Both the position numbers and the translations under genes were made by a program. The notes under the pieces are model-generated. The model saw only the letters and a list, made by a program, of their open reading frames with translations, searched no databases and was not told the DNA's origin. DNA of 64,000 nucleotides from Deltaproteobacteria bacterium (GTDB lineage Bacteria; Lernaellota; Lernaellaia; JACKCT01), in NCBI GenBank assembly GCA_027493875.1, contig JAOSJX010000023.1, positions 654,539 to 718,538 on the forward strand, in the 5' to 3' direction. Positions 42,720 to 53,231 of this stretch are shown piece by piece (the stretch's first letter is position 1; each line of letters opens with the position of its first letter).

Positions 42720-43617
42720 TTACGCGGCTTTTTGTTTGAACCATTCGTCTTCGGCCTCGCTCGGCGTCCTGTAATCGAGCGCCGAGTGGATGCGTTCCTC
42801 GTTGTACCAACGCACGTAGGCGTCGAGCGCCCCGTGCGCCTCGGACCACGTGTCGTACACGGTCGGCCAGATCTCCTCCTCCTTGATCGTCCGGATCACG
42901 CGCTCCACGAAAGCGTTGTCGTCCGGCGCGTCGTAGCCCGTGTATTGGCCGCGAACGCCCCGCGACCCCAGGAACGCCACGAAGCGCTTCGAACACGGCT
43001 GCGCCCCGTTGTCGCTGCGGACCGTCAGGCGCGCCGCGTCTTCGCGCGTCACGATCCCCTGGTCGTCGAGCGCCATCCGAAGGGCCGCAATCCACTCCGA
43101 CGCCCGGCAGCGACGGTCCAGCGACCACCCCACGAGCTTCCGCGTCAACGCGTCGATGACCACGATCAGATAGAGCGGCGTCAGATCGGACAGCGCAAAG
43201 CTCGTCATATCGATCTGCCACGCCTCGTTCGGAGCCGTGGGACGCATCTTCGCCACGTGCGGCGGCCGGGAAGGTTTGAAGCGGAGCTTCGGCTGCGCCA
43301 ACCCCTCCTCCCGCATGATCCGCGCCACGGTCTTGCGGTTCACCACGATCCCATATCGACGGCGCAGCAACGCCCGGATACGCCGGTGGCCGTAGCGCTG
43401 GTGCCGTTCCTGGTCGCACAGCGTCTTGATTTTCCGACGCAAGGATGCGTCCCCCGAGACCGGGCATGGACGGGGCGAGGGGGAAGCCGCGGGCGAAGGC
43501 TTCACCCACCGGCCCACCGACGACACCGGTTCCTCCGCGGCGTGCGCCAACCGGCGGATCGGAAGTTTCGTTTCCTGATGCATCGCCGTCACCACGTCCC
43601 GGACCCGCTCTTTTTTT
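42720..43617 (-). CDS. IS3-family transposase OrfB (integrase core)
   Basis: The catalytic half of the transposase. An HTH_21-like segment CDQERHQRYGHRRIRALLRR and GIVVNRKTVARIMREEGLAQ precedes the rve core: APNEAWQIDMTSFALSDLTP (first Asp), RSDNGAQPCSKRFVAFLGSR (second Asp) and DAPDDNAFVERVIRTIKEEE (Glu), then YVRWYNEERIHSALDYRTPS. It is expressed as an OrfAB fusion by frameshifting on the A run at 43611-43617; an internal ATG at 43595 is not needed. It stops just inside the left end of the element. Confidence 0.9.
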
Positions 43618-43887
43618 GAACGCGCGGATCACGAGGGCCTGATCCCCGGCCAACTGCTCCAGGTCCGCGATCCGCTTGCGGAGCGTCTCGACTTCCGCCG
43701 GCGGCTTCCCGGCCGGGCGGCCGATCCCGCCGCGGAGAATCTCAAAGGCGCGGTCCTTGAGTTTGTAAGCGTAGGTCGAGCTGATCCCCCACTTCCGGCA
43801 GACCTCCGCGTGGGACAGCTTGCCGGCAATCAACTCCATGGCGATTTCGTATTTTTGCTCGTCGGTAAACTTGCTGGGCTTCGGCAC
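43589..43887 (-). CDS. IS3-family OrfA (HTH protein)
   Basis: Start ATG 43887, MPKPSKFTDEQKYEIAMELI then AGKLSHAEVCRKWGISSTYA, a helix-turn-helix, followed by the leucine-zipper-like LRKRIADLEQLAGDQALVIR. The run of seven A after GCGTTC would be eight in an intact element: eight A give an OrfA stop at 43589 and a normal -1 slip site into OrfB. With seven A as sequenced, neither works, matching the base-loss pattern elsewhere. Confidence 0.8.
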
Positions 43888-44891
43888 AGAACACCTCCCG
43901 TGGGCGACGGTCGCCTGCCGGCGCGCCCTGGGCTCTTGCGGCCCCGGCGCGCCGGAAGCGGCGCCGTCATCCCACTATAAAGCGTCTCGCCTTCAAAGGG
44001 GGACAGAATACGACTCCTCGTAATACTCGACTTCCACTTCCAAACAACCATCGACGGTGCCGTAGGGGACCTCCACGGACGCATTGTCGTCGAGTACCGT
44101 GGTCGTGACTTCGAAATAAGCCCAGTGGGGTTCGGGCGAGCCGTAATAGTAATCTCCGTCGGCGTCATGGGTGCGGCTCTCGCCCACGCCCTGCCCGGAA
44201 TTCGAAAATCAACGGGTCGTCCATTTCCGCGGCATAAGTCCAGGTTTGGTCTTTGGCCCCGACGTCGAAAACGAAAAATACTTCACTACGTTTCACCGCC
44301 GCCTGCATGCCGGTGGACAGATCGATCCAACCTTTCAAGCCGTAGGTTTCCGTCTCGTCGAAGTTCCCGGCTTCAATCAGCGTGTACTCCTCCCCGGGAA
44401 AGGTGGTGGTGTCCTGGCCCCACACCGAGGTGTCGATGTCGGCGGTGAGCAGCGGGGCGTCGGTAACCATCAGCCGATAGACACCCAGCGGCCCGGCATC
44501 GGGTGGAAAGAAATCTGACCATTCGTCGTCGTCGTCGTCGGCGTCGTCGTCCGTCGCGTCGTCGTCTCCGGTGTCGTCATCTCCGGCGTCGTCGTCGGCC
44601 GCGTCATCGTCGCCGGCGTCGTCGTCGACGGCGTCGTCATCCGCCGCGTCGTCATCGTCATCCCCACCATCATCGTCGTCGTCGTCATCGCCGCAGCCGC
44701 AGCCCACGACATCCAAGCCAAGGAACGCCAGAAGCAAGGATAGGAATAAAATCGTCCCCTGCTGCATTCTCATCGTCGCCTCCTTTAAACACGTGATTTG
44801 GAACCGACGAAAAGCCTAATTATACGTAGCGTCATAAATAATTGCGCATCTACGGCGGATGGGGTATCCTGGTGTGACCAGGAGGTGAAAC

Positions 44892-45939
44892 ATGCGTCGT
44901 TTGGAAATCGCGGATGTGGAGCTGATGCGCGTGGCGATTCTTCAGGAAATTCAGCGGTCGGAGGAGGCCCGGTACGATCATCGCCTGCATGGGTTGTTGC
45001 TCGTCTGCGCGGGCCGGAGCACGTACGAAGTCGCCGAGTTGTTCGGCCACAGCCCGCGCACGGTTCAATACTGGATTCGGCGCTTTGAAGAAAGCGGCTT
45101 GGCAGGCCTTGAGGATCACGAGCGGCCGGGCCGCCCCCGCGCGTTGGACGACAAGACCATGAAAGCCTTGGGCCGGGATCTTCGTCGGGATCCCCGCGCT
45201 TTGGGCTACGAGCAGAATCTGTGGGACGGCAAACTGCTGAGCCACCATCTTCAGGCCCGTTATGGGGTGGCCCTGGGGGTTCGGCAATGTCAACGGTTGT
45301 TCTCACGGCTCGGATTCCGCCGGCGCAAACCGCGTCCCCAGATCGCGAAGGCCGATCCGGCGGCGCAGAAGGCTTTTAAAAAAACTCCGCCGTCTGGCCC
45401 GTCGCGACGACGTTGACCTGTGGTTTGAGGACGAATGCCATTTCCAGCAACACGGCTCCCGATGCGTCATGTGGGTACCGCCCGAGGACAAGGACCCCAC
45501 GCTGCTTCATGCGCCGACGCGAAAGAACGTCGGGATCATCGGCGCGGTCCGGCCCGCGGACGGGAAGCTGGTGACGTCCCCGGCAAAGGTGTTCGACGAA
45601 ATCAGCTTCCTGGAATTCCTGATGGCCTTGCTCCCGCACCGCCGTCGCGGTCGGAGGATGATCGTCGTGCTCGACAACGCCCGTTGGCATCACTCCATCG
45701 GCTTGGAGCCGTGGCTCTATGAGCACCGCGAACGAATACGGCTTGTCTTTCTGCCGCCCTACAGTCCCGAACTCAATCCCATCGAGCGCGTGTGGAAACT
45801 CACGCGTCGTCTATGCACGCACAACCGCTACTTTCCCACCCTCGACGAATTGGTCGACGCCGTCACCGCGCCATTCCCCCCCCGCGCCCCTCCGACACCC
45901 CCCCCGGCGCGGTCACGGCCCAACGCCACGCGGGGTTGA
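44892..45939 (+). CDS. Second IS630-type transposase (one frame break)
   Basis: About 349 residues. N-terminal HTH: VCAGRSTYEVAELFGHSPRT and VQYWIRRFEESGLAGLEDHE. After the A7 run near 45385 the DDE domain has VDLWFEDECHFQQHGSRCVM, RMIVVLDNARWHHSIGLEPW and LPPYSPELNPIERVWKLTRR. ATG 44892 follows AGGAGG. It is not closely related to the IS630 element at 41.3 kb. Weak, imperfect inverted repeats may lie near 44825 and 46000, but I cannot fix the ends. It inserted just upstream of lipoprotein paralogue B. Confidence 0.84.
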
Positions 45940-46020
45940 TTATTGGACCCCAAAAGGCAAAAATATTGCATGCCGCTCGAAGGATGTTTTAATTTTTAGA
46001 TTTGACACTTTTGTCCGTTA

Positions 46021-46771
46021 TTACCGCGCCATATTAATCTTGGCGAGCAACGTTTCGGCGCGCGGCTTCTCGATCGTCACCCACGGCGCCGTATAAGGGC
46101 GGCGGAAGCCCGGCGAGAGCAGCTTTTCCAAAACGTCCTGGGCTTCGTCAAAACGTTTGCGCTTAAATAGAAATTGCGCGTATTCGACGTACGCGGAGCC
46201 GAATCCGGGATCGGAATCCATCGCCTGCTTATATAATTTTTCGGCGGCCTCGTCCGACCCCCCCAAAGAGCCCCGGCATTTCCGCGTTGAAGCCGGCCTC
46301 CACGACAAGCGCCGGCGCAAACTTCGGATCGATCGCCAGGGCCTTCTGATTCTCTTTGCGAAGGCGCCGTACCTTCATCAAATGCTTCATGGGACCTTTG
46401 ATCTGAACGATGCTCCCGAGATTCGCGGCCAACTCATAATGCGCTTCCTTGCCTCCGGCATTTTTCTCGATCGCCTGTTCCGCGTAACGCACGCCGGCTT
46501 CAAACTTCGCGATCTTCTCTTTTTTATCGCGCGCGACCGTACCCCAACAAAGGTAGAGCTCCGATAAACGCCATCGCGCTTCGTACGCGCACGCGTCCGA
46601 GTTCGCCGCCTCCTCATAGCGCGTGACGGCGCGGTCGAAGTTCGCCGCATCCTCGTGATAGCGGTCGAAAAGCGCCGTCGCCTGGTCGATCGACGCACGG
46701 CAGTCGTCGTCCGCCATCGCCGGCGCCACGGCAACCAGAAGAGTAAAAATGACGGCGGCCGTTTTCCTCAT
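46021..46771 (-). CDS. Periplasmic TPR protein, TatT-like (one frame break)
   Basis: About 250 residues, signal MRKTAAVIFTLLVAVAPAMA. Tandem helical repeats include YEARWRLSELYLCWGTVARD, KFEAGVRYAEQAIEKNAGGK, NLGSIVQIKGPMKHLMKVRR, and after a slip near 46260 AAEKLYKQAMDSDPGFGSAY and VEYAQFLFKRKRFDEAQDVL. This resembles the TatT (TRAP-associated T component) family of periplasmic TPR proteins, which can bind hydrophobic ligands. It is the last gene of a five-gene outer-membrane operon and overlaps the barrel gene upstream by 4 bp. Confidence 0.76.
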
Positions 46772-48115
46772 TGAGTGCAGATGCTCAGCGTTGCGGTAAA
46801 ACCATGAATCTCTCCCCAAGCCTCGATCTCGGGATAATCCGGGTCCTGCCGATTATGCAACGTCACCCGGTCCATAAAGTGCGTCTGCCATGCCGCGCCC
46901 AGATGAACCGGTCCCATAAACACGTCGAACGGATCGCGCATATCCAGGTCGAACCCCGCGCTCGCAACCCACTTGTTCGGATCGATATAATTGCTCTGGC
47001 CGTTCTGATCCGGCACCGGCGAATTTTCGCGATATCCCCCGGCGCGCACGGCAAAAGCCTTCAACACATCGCTTCCCACGTCAAACGTCATCTCCGCGCC
47101 GGCGCGCGTATTCCACGTATCGTTGAAACGCGGGCTCGGATGACGGCCGAAAAATTCTCCCATTCGGACCAGCGTTTCCAAAGCTCTTCCACCGTCAGCG
47201 TGAGGCCGGCGCCGGGCCGCCATCCGATGCCGGCCTGCACCTGCATCGGCGACCACCCGGTCAATGAAAGAATCGGCGTATCGGACGGCGTCAGCGGATA
47301 CGTCCGCCCTTCATATTCCAGCTTCGTGTAGTCCGTCGCGACCCCGTTGCCGTCCGTCGTCGTCACTTCATCGCGCCACGTGATACCGAGGGTAAAGTAG
47401 TCGGGATCGCCACCCTGCGCGATGCGGAAAGCGCGCCCACCACCGGCTCCAGTTTGCCGTACGACCGCGTCACCGTCCCCTGCGTCGCGGTGTAGCTGTA
47501 CTCGGGCGCCGTAATGTGGCTGTCGACCGTCACGTCCGTGTACGTGTCCGACGGCGCCGGCACCATGCCCGCGCCGATCGAAAACCAATCCGTTACGCGC
47601 ACGCCGAGCGACAAATAGATGGGAAGTAAATTCAAGTAGCGGTCGTGATACCGGTAAAAGAAAGGCGTGTCCTGGTCGTAATAAATCGTGAAACTCTTAA
47701 AATAATCGGAAAACGCGAACGCGAACCCCACGGTGAACCGCTCCGTCCATTTGGGGTCGATGAGCTTGTCCATTTTGAAATTCCACGTCAGTCCGAAAAG
47801 AAACAAATCCGTCGTCGGATAACGCGTAAATTCTCGGTCGCCGTATCGGCCGATCTTGATTTTCAATTGCGGATAAACGCCCTTGTATCCGAAATCGAGC
47901 GCCAGCCCTTTCGAACGCACCAGCGCCGCCGGATTATAAAACGCCGCCGAAAAATCGTTCGCCACCGCCGTTCCGGTGTTGCCCATGGCGCTGTCGCGCG
48001 GCCCCACGCCGAAATCCTCGTAAAGCTGCGCCATCTGCGCGGACGCCGGCGTCACCGGCACGAAGAGCAGCGCGCCAACGAATGTTCCGACGATTTTGAC
48101 GATACGAGTGTTCAT
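46768..48115 (-). CDS. FadL/OmpP1-type outer-membrane transport protein 1
   Basis: About 448 residues. Signal MNTRIVKIVGTFVGALLFVP, then the family N-terminus FGVGPRDSAMGNTGTAVAND and FSAAFYNPAALVRSKGLALD, the FadL hatch/NPA region. Barrel strands follow with aromatic girdles (DRYLNLLPIYLSLGVRVTDW), and the end YPEIEAWGEIHGFTATLSI. Breaks lie near 47395 and 47130. FadL proteins admit long-chain fatty acids and other hydrophobic compounds across the outer membrane. Confidence 0.85.
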
Positions 48116-48133
48116 CAGGCGCCGATTTCCCCG

Positions 48134-48614
48134 CTATTCTTCACACGCGGTTTTTCTCATGTCCCAAACCTTGTCGCCCATCGCGTCGACCAGCGCCGTG
48201 ACGATTCGCTCGCCGGTTTTCGTTCGCGCGCCGGCGGGAGCGCAGACTTCGCCCTGCAACTCATCCACCTCCTCCTGCGTCATGCCGAGCATCTCCGCTT
48301 CGCTGAAGATCTCTTCCAGGTTGAACTGCGCCGCCTCGAACTCCGCGACGGTCAGGCGGAAAACCCAGATCTCTTCGGTGCCCACGAACGTCATCAGGAC
48401 CTCGAGGTTCGGCGTGTCGAGCACCCGCGCGCTCACCGCGCCCGTCTCCGGAACCGCACGCCAGATCGCCCTGATCGTCGTATGGATCGCTGCCGTCGGC
48501 GCTCGGTTCGCCGACCGGCACCACCACCGTTTCCGGCCCCTCGCCGGTGCCGCAAGCCGCCGCCACGGCTCCGAGCGTCGCCGCCACGCACACCATGATG
48601 ATCGCGCTTTTCAT
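48134..48614 (-). CDS. Small lipoprotein of the outer-membrane operon (one frame break)
   Basis: About 160 residues. ATG 48614 after GGAGGCAGCG; signal IIMVCVAATLGAVAAAC puts the lipid on Cys21, followed by GTGEGPETVVVPVGEPSADG. After a slip near 48468 come AVSARVLDTPNLEVLMTFVG and TEEIWVFRLTVAEFEAAQFN, then a helical acidic part EMLGMTQEEVDELQGEVCAP. Unlike the other lipoproteins of the window it has no poly-Asp linker. Function unknown; position between two FadL-like barrels suggests an accessory role. Confidence 0.66.
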
Positions 48615-48624
48615 CGCTGCCTCC

Positions 48625-49992
48625 TTACCACTCGAGTTCCACGGAGACCGTCCACGAAATGACGTTTCCGTCCGTTTCAATCTTGGGAAAAGCCGGGTCG
48701 TCGTCGTTTTCGATCGTCCGCGGCTCCAACCGGTGCCACTGAAAATTGCCGTCGATGTCCACGGGCGTTTTCAGAAGGCCGATCAGATCGCCGATCCGCA
48801 ATCCCAACCCGCCGGTGAAAACGTTTTTATCGTTGTCCAAAATATTCCAAACGCCGTCCTGGTTCGGCACCGGCGACGGCTCGTAGTACCACCCGCCGCG
48901 GAGAATCATCGCTTCGAGCCACGCGGTCCCGGGGTCGATCTCCTGCTCCACGCCGACGCGATCGTGCAGCGTGTCGCCGAACCGAGGATCGGGTTCTGTC
49001 CGGAAAAACTGCGCCACGTCGACCACTGCTTCCACACGAGGTCGTTGGCGATCAGCGTACCGCGAAACGGCTTGAAGGACGCGCCGAAAATCACCTGCAT
49101 CGGCGTATAACCGGAGATTGATTCGACGGGCACGACCATCGGCGGAACCGGCTCGATCGTGCGATCGCTGCCTTCGGCGTGAACGATATTGCGGTTGAGC
49201 GCCTCGCCCTCTCCGTCCAGAACGCGCACGGAGTCCCGCCACGTCGCGCCGAGACGAAGCCGGTCATCCATGCCCGCGATCGGGAATACGGAACAGCACG
49301 CCGGCCAGCGGTTTCATCACGCTGTACGCGCGGCTCACCGTCCCCTGCTTCGCGTCGAAATCGCCTTCCGGCAGATAGATGTCCGTCCGCACGCGCGCGT
49401 CCGCGTACGTGTCCGACGGCGCGACGACGAGCCCCGCGCCGATGGAAACCCAATTCGTGATGCGAAAACCCATCGACACGTAAACGATAAAAGCGCCACG
49501 GGCCGGTCGGAGTAACGGTAAAAATACGGCGTGTGCTCGTCATAGAAATTGGAATACGAATGGACGTACCGCGACAAGGCGAACGCAATTCCGAGCGCCA
49601 GCCGGTCCGTGTACCGCGGATTGATGAGTTCCGGCAGATACAAATCGCTGGTCAGTCCGAAGAGGCCCCACTGCGTTGTCGGATAGTTCGTGAACTTCGT
49701 GTCATCAAAGCGGCCGATCTTCGCCGTGACGTTCGGGTCGGCGACTTTATAACCCAAGGTCAAGTGCTGGCCTTGCGGTTGCGTCAAGCCGGCCGGGTTA
49801 TAGAACGCGGCGGAAAAATCGTCGGCGACGCCCGTAAACGCGTTGCCGAGCGCGGCGTCGCGCGGCCCGACGCCGTACTCCTCGAACGCCTGCGGGGTTT
49901 GCGCGAGCGGACGGCGCGCACGCCGACAACACCAACACGGCGGCCGCGAGCTTCAAAAATGTCGTCGGCCGCCGATGTTCGATCACGCCCAC
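48625..49992 (-). CDS. FadL/OmpP1-type outer-membrane transport protein 2 (several frame breaks)
   Basis: About 455 residues, paralogous to barrel 1. GTG 49992 starts a signal FLKLAAAVLVLSACAPSARA. The hatch region reads FSAAFYNPAGL and TQPQGQHLTLGYKVADPNVT; strands include PYFYRYSDRPVALLSF, MGFRITNWVSIGAGLVVAPS and GTLIANDLVWKQWSTWRSFS. It ends ISWTVSVELEW. Breaks are near 49900, 49490, 49280 and 48990. The DUF1302 gene upstream is 10 bp away. Confidence 0.82.
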
Positions 49993-50002
49993 CCTGTTCC
50001 GA

Positions 50003-51529
50003 TCAGAAGCTGTATTTCAGATCCAGATACGCGAAATTCCGTTCACGCGCCAGTGCCAGCAACGAGCCTTTTGGTCCGCCGAAAGCAATCACCCCGGCGC
50101 CGATTTCCAGCGGCGGGACCACGTCGTAACTCACGCGTCCCGTGGTCTGAAAATCCTCGCCGAAGATATCGCCCCGGCGCCAGCCGTCCATGCTCCAAGC
50201 GCCGGCATTGTAAAGGAGCAGGCCGTAGATCTCCATCCGCCCCTCGAGGAAGCTCGATTGCAAATAGGTGATGAGAAAGGTGTACGCCCGGTCCGTCAGC
50301 AGGCGGTCGTTCCATCCCAGCGTCTCGGAGCGCAGAAACTGCAGATTGAACGTCGTTTCAAACGGGAGCACGTAATCCGCGCCGGCGGTGTACGTCGCCA
50401 TCGGCCTTTCCACGACCTCCAATTCGTCCGTATACAGCCGCTGCGGATACGTATAAGACCCTTCCGCCCGCAGCACCGACGGCCCCAGGTTCGCCTCGAA
50501 ATCCGCGCCGAACTGATGCGTTCGCTCATAGCGGACATCGACCACCGGGAAAAGCTCGTCCGGGTCCGATACCGGCGGCAAAGCCGCCGCGTCGTCCGTT
50601 TCGATCGCCGCAATCGCCAATTTGCGAACCGTGGGATTGAGATAGACCGTCGGAATATCGCCGAACGCGTAAAGGTAGCTCAACGATGCGTCGACGCCGG
50701 CGAACTTGGCCCCGGCCCGCGCGCCGGTTTCCCAGTGCTCCAAATCCTGCTCGACCGGCGGCGGACCGAACGCGTTGAGACGGTCGTCGGAAAGCGCCTC
50801 CTCCAGATTGTCCTCCCAATCCGGAAACCAGCGATCGAGCAGACGCACCGCGCGCCGGCCGCGCTCCGTATCGTCGAAGCTCCCCGTGGCGTCCGTGACC
50901 GGCACGCGGTTGCCGAACACGGCCCAATCCCCGTCGATCAGATCCAGCCGCGCGGGCTGGGCGAACGGCAGAAAAACAGCCTCCAGGTGAAACGGCTCGG
51001 GATAATAATCCGCTTTGGCCATCAGCGCCGGTATTTTTACGTGGCCGAGCTCGGTGTCGATAATATGCCGGTAATCCTGCGCGTTGACCCGGTCCGTCGG
51101 GCTGATGACGTCCGTCTTCCCCCACGTCACGAGTTGCTGCCCGAGACGCACATCCAAACGGCCCCGATGCAGCGCCGCGTAAAACTCCTCCACCCGCGCC
51201 TCATAAAGCGCGCCGTTCTCGCGGCCTTCGGAGTTGATGCGAAAGATATAGTCCCCAAGCCCGGAAAGAACGACGGACACCTCGTCCGACGCCCGGTAGT
51301 TGAACCGCGCATACAAAAGCGCGCGCGTTGTGGCGAAGTCCTCGTAAGCGTCGTCCGCCACGAGGTCCATGGTCGACCGTTCCTGAAAATCGCCGGTGAG
51401 GCTGGCTTGCGGCTCCGCCGTGGGCTGTTCGATCAGCGCCCAGACGTCTTCGTCCTGGGAAAACGCCGCCGTACCGATCGACGTACTCACGACGAGCGCC
51501 GCGACGCAGGCGTTCAATCGACGGATCAT
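50003..51529 (-). CDS. DUF1302 family outer-membrane protein
   Basis: An unbroken 508-residue predicted barrel. ATG 51529 with signal LNACVAALVVSTSIGTAAFS. DUF1302 traits: YARFNYRASDEVSVVLSGLG, LDVRLGQQLVTWGKTDVISP with TDRVNAQDY, and FLPFAQPARLDL; the last strand ends NFAYLDLKYSF with a terminal Phe, the usual outer-membrane insertion signal. Homologues sit beside MMPL exporters or lipid/sterol genes in other bacteria. It heads the five-gene operon running to 46021; the divergent acyltransferase begins 158 bp away. Confidence 0.86.
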   Translation of the reverse strand: MIRRLNACVAALVVSTSIGTAAFSQDEDVWALIEQPTAEPQASLTGDFQERSTMDLVADDAYEDFATTRALLYARFNYRASDEVSVVLSGLGDYIFRINSEGRENGALYEARVEEFYAALHRGRLDVRLGQQLVTWGKTDVISPTDRVNAQDYRHIIDTELGHVKIPALMAKADYYPEPFHLEAVFLPFAQPARLDLIDGDWAVFGNRVPVTDATGSFDDTERGRRAVRLLDRWFPDWEDNLEEALSDDRLNAFGPPPVEQDLEHWETGARAGAKFAGVDASLSYLYAFGDIPTVYLNPTVRKLAIAAIETDDAAALPPVSDPDELFPVVDVRYERTHQFGADFEANLGPSVLRAEGSYTYPQRLYTDELEVVERPMATYTAGADYVLPFETTFNLQFLRSETLGWNDRLLTDRAYTFLITYLQSSFLEGRMEIYGLLLYNAGAWSMDGWRRGDIFGEDFQTTGRVSYDVVPPLEIGAGVIAFGGPKGSLLALARERNFAYLDLKYSF

Positions 51530-51687
51530 GCCGGAAACACCGGGTGAACGGTCATCGCGATCCTGAGCGAAACATCGGGCCGCCGATGCGAAAAAGCCGC
51601 TTGGCTCAAGCGGCGCTTTACGATAGCTTACGCCTTTGCGCCTGTCCAGAAAACGCCGCGCGATGAAATGTATTTCGGGAGGAATCG

Positions 51688-53055
51688 TTGTCCAATGACG
51701 GCTATCAAGTAATTCGTCCGCTGGGACCCGTGACCGAGGCCATGCATACCCTCGGCACCGGCGGCGTGGCGCGCAGCGGCTTTTGCTCCATGACACTCAA
51801 AGGACGCATGGACGACGAGGCGATGAAAGCCGCAATCGTTCAAGTCTACAAAGAGTTTCCCGCCCTCGCCTGCCGCGTCGGGGAACGGCGCCACGGCCTT
51901 CTCCACCGCCTCGACCGCATCCCTCTGGACAGCGTTCCGGCGCTCGGCGTCATGAACGGTTACGCGGACGATCTTCAAGGACTCTCCTACAACGACGCGC
52001 TCGATCGTCTGCTGGAACCCTACTACTTACGCGGCATCGACGTGCACAACGAAGCGCCGGCCCAATTCTACCTCGCGCATTTTCCCGATAACCACCACGC
52101 GATGGTGAACTACTTTCATCATATCGGCTCCGACGCCGGCACGATGATGAAACTCATCGCGCGGACGTTCGCGATCTATCACGAACTCGTCAAAGGCGAG
52201 CCGCCCGATTGGGCGCAGACGAAGGGCATGACCTCGTCCGTGGCACGGCGCCCGCCGCGCCTGCACCCGGTCAGCGTCATCCGCCGGATGCGCGCCGAAG
52301 CCGCGCGCCTCAAGGACCACCCGCTGATCCGCATGGTCGATCCGGATCGCATCCGGACCGCGCACCGGTACGTCGTCCGCCGCACCTTGACCGAGGACGA
52401 GACCTCGGCCATGGCGGCCACGGCGAAGCGCCTCGGTATGACGGTCAACGATTTCGTGTCCGTCGCGTGCGTGCGGGCGATCGACGAACTCCTTGGAACG
52501 CCCGAGGGGACACTGTCCTTTTGGATACCCGTCAATCTTCGCGCCACGGTCAAAGACCACCACGGACGCATGAATTTCGCCTCCGCCGTCAACGTCGATT
52601 TGATCCGCGAGGAAAGAAAGGATCGGGAAAAACTCGGCGCCCTCTTCGTCGAACGCCGGAAGGCGCACATGACGGGCGCCACGGCGGAAACCAACCTCCG
52701 CCTGCTGAGGCTGCTGCTCGGACTCTCGCACTTGTTTCCGGAACGCGTCCGCGGCCCGCGCCTCAAGAAGCTGTTTCACGCGCCGATGTCGTTCATGAAC
52801 TCCAACGTCGGCGTGCTGTGGCCCCGTTTCGACAACGGCAAACTCACCACCGACAGCGTCATGACTTGTGCCGGCGATTGCGAAATCCTCGATTACGATG
52901 TGAACTTCTCGACCGACGAAAGCCTCGGCCACGGCCTCGTCGCCTACACCTACCGTAAGCGCTTCACCCTCAATTTCTCCGGCTACCGCGATCTGTTCGA
53001 ACGCGAAACGATGGAACGCTTTCTCGACATTATTAAACGAGAGTTGCTGGAATAA
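51688..53055 (+). CDS. Condensation-domain (PapA/WS-DGAT-like) acyltransferase
   Basis: An unbroken 455-residue acyltransferase-fold protein. TTG at 51688 is preceded by GGGAGGAA. The active-site motif HHxxxD is in VNYFHHIGSDAGTMMKLIAR at about residue 147. A second-half block TLSFWIPVNLRATVKDHHGR with NFASAVNVDLI matches the DFG-like floor-loop side of this fold. Such enzymes esterify lipids, polyketides or peptides. Next to lipid-type barrels, it may produce an ester that they move, but the substrate is unknown. Confidence 0.78.
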   Translation: MSNDGYQVIRPLGPVTEAMHTLGTGGVARSGFCSMTLKGRMDDEAMKAAIVQVYKEFPALACRVGERRHGLLHRLDRIPLDSVPALGVMNGYADDLQGLSYNDALDRLLEPYYLRGIDVHNEAPAQFYLAHFPDNHHAMVNYFHHIGSDAGTMMKLIARTFAIYHELVKGEPPDWAQTKGMTSSVARRPPRLHPVSVIRRMRAEAARLKDHPLIRMVDPDRIRTAHRYVVRRTLTEDETSAMAATAKRLGMTVNDFVSVACVRAIDELLGTPEGTLSFWIPVNLRATVKDHHGRMNFASAVNVDLIREERKDREKLGALFVERRKAHMTGATAETNLRLLRLLLGLSHLFPERVRGPRLKKLFHAPMSFMNSNVGVLWPRFDNGKLTTDSVMTCAGDCEILDYDVNFSTDESLGHGLVAYTYRKRFTLNFSGYRDLFERETMERFLDIIKRELLE

Positions 53056-53231
53056 CGGCTCGCACGCTCCGCAGACCCAAACGCCGGAAAGCTCACCGGC
53101 TCACAAGCTCAATGACCCATCGGCTCAAGGCCGCGGACCCTTGGCTACCGGCGGCCTTGACCCCTGGCCACTGGCTACTGGCCCATCGGCTCAATGCGCC
53201 GGGCCCTGACCACCGCCCACTGGCGACTCAT
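53056..53231. repeat. Intergenic repeat tract downstream of secreted-protein array
   Basis: No gene. Words such as GGCCACTGGCTACTGG and ACCGGC recur. The right-hand 70 bp (GGCTCAATGCGCCGGGCCC, then ACTGGCGACTCATTCAACAC) recurs almost unchanged after the next gene copy at about 54144-54206 and in shortened form at about 55180-55245. Confidence 0.7.

Larger units (their letters stand above)
42696..44005 (-). mobile_element. IS3-family insertion sequence, about 1.31 kb
   Basis: Terminal inverted repeats start TGTCCCCCT at one end (with AAGGCGAGACG inside) and TGTCCCCCTGAAGTCGAGACG at the other, about 21 bp with few mismatches, and end TGT...ACA as in IS3. Inside are orfA and orfB with a poly-A shift site. 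It sits inside the lipoprotein gene. I cannot see a clear target duplication (flanks are GTAG and GAAT), which may reflect base errors. Confidence 0.9.
42570..44773 (-). pseudogene. Poly-Asp lipoprotein, paralogue B, split by an IS3-family element
   Basis: The 5' part (44773 down to 44006) encodes a signal TILFLSLLLAFLGLDVVG with Cys25 in GCGCG, an Asp-rich linker of DDDA/DDDAG repeats, then EWSDFFPPDAGPLGVYRLMV and, past a slip near 44185, VTTTVLDDNASVEVPYGTVD ending EVEYYEESYS at the insertion. The 3' part (42695 to 42570) resumes with RSDGVDPFTTFSNFYIHPEL and GMVKVDAVPGFLSLELVSLP. Compare paralogue A: the same domains in the same order. So a complete lipoprotein gene was interrupted; only the last 40 codons lie beyond the element. 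Confidence 0.86.

Noticed and set aside
42379..43887. A single 502-residue protein across IS3 and flanking sequence
   Set aside because: It arises only because the A run lost a base; orfA and orfB motifs lie in two frames and the far end runs into the lipoprotein and beyond.
44820..46015. Precise ends for the second IS630-type element
   Set aside because: Candidate inverted repeats are weak and I could not find a consistent pair.
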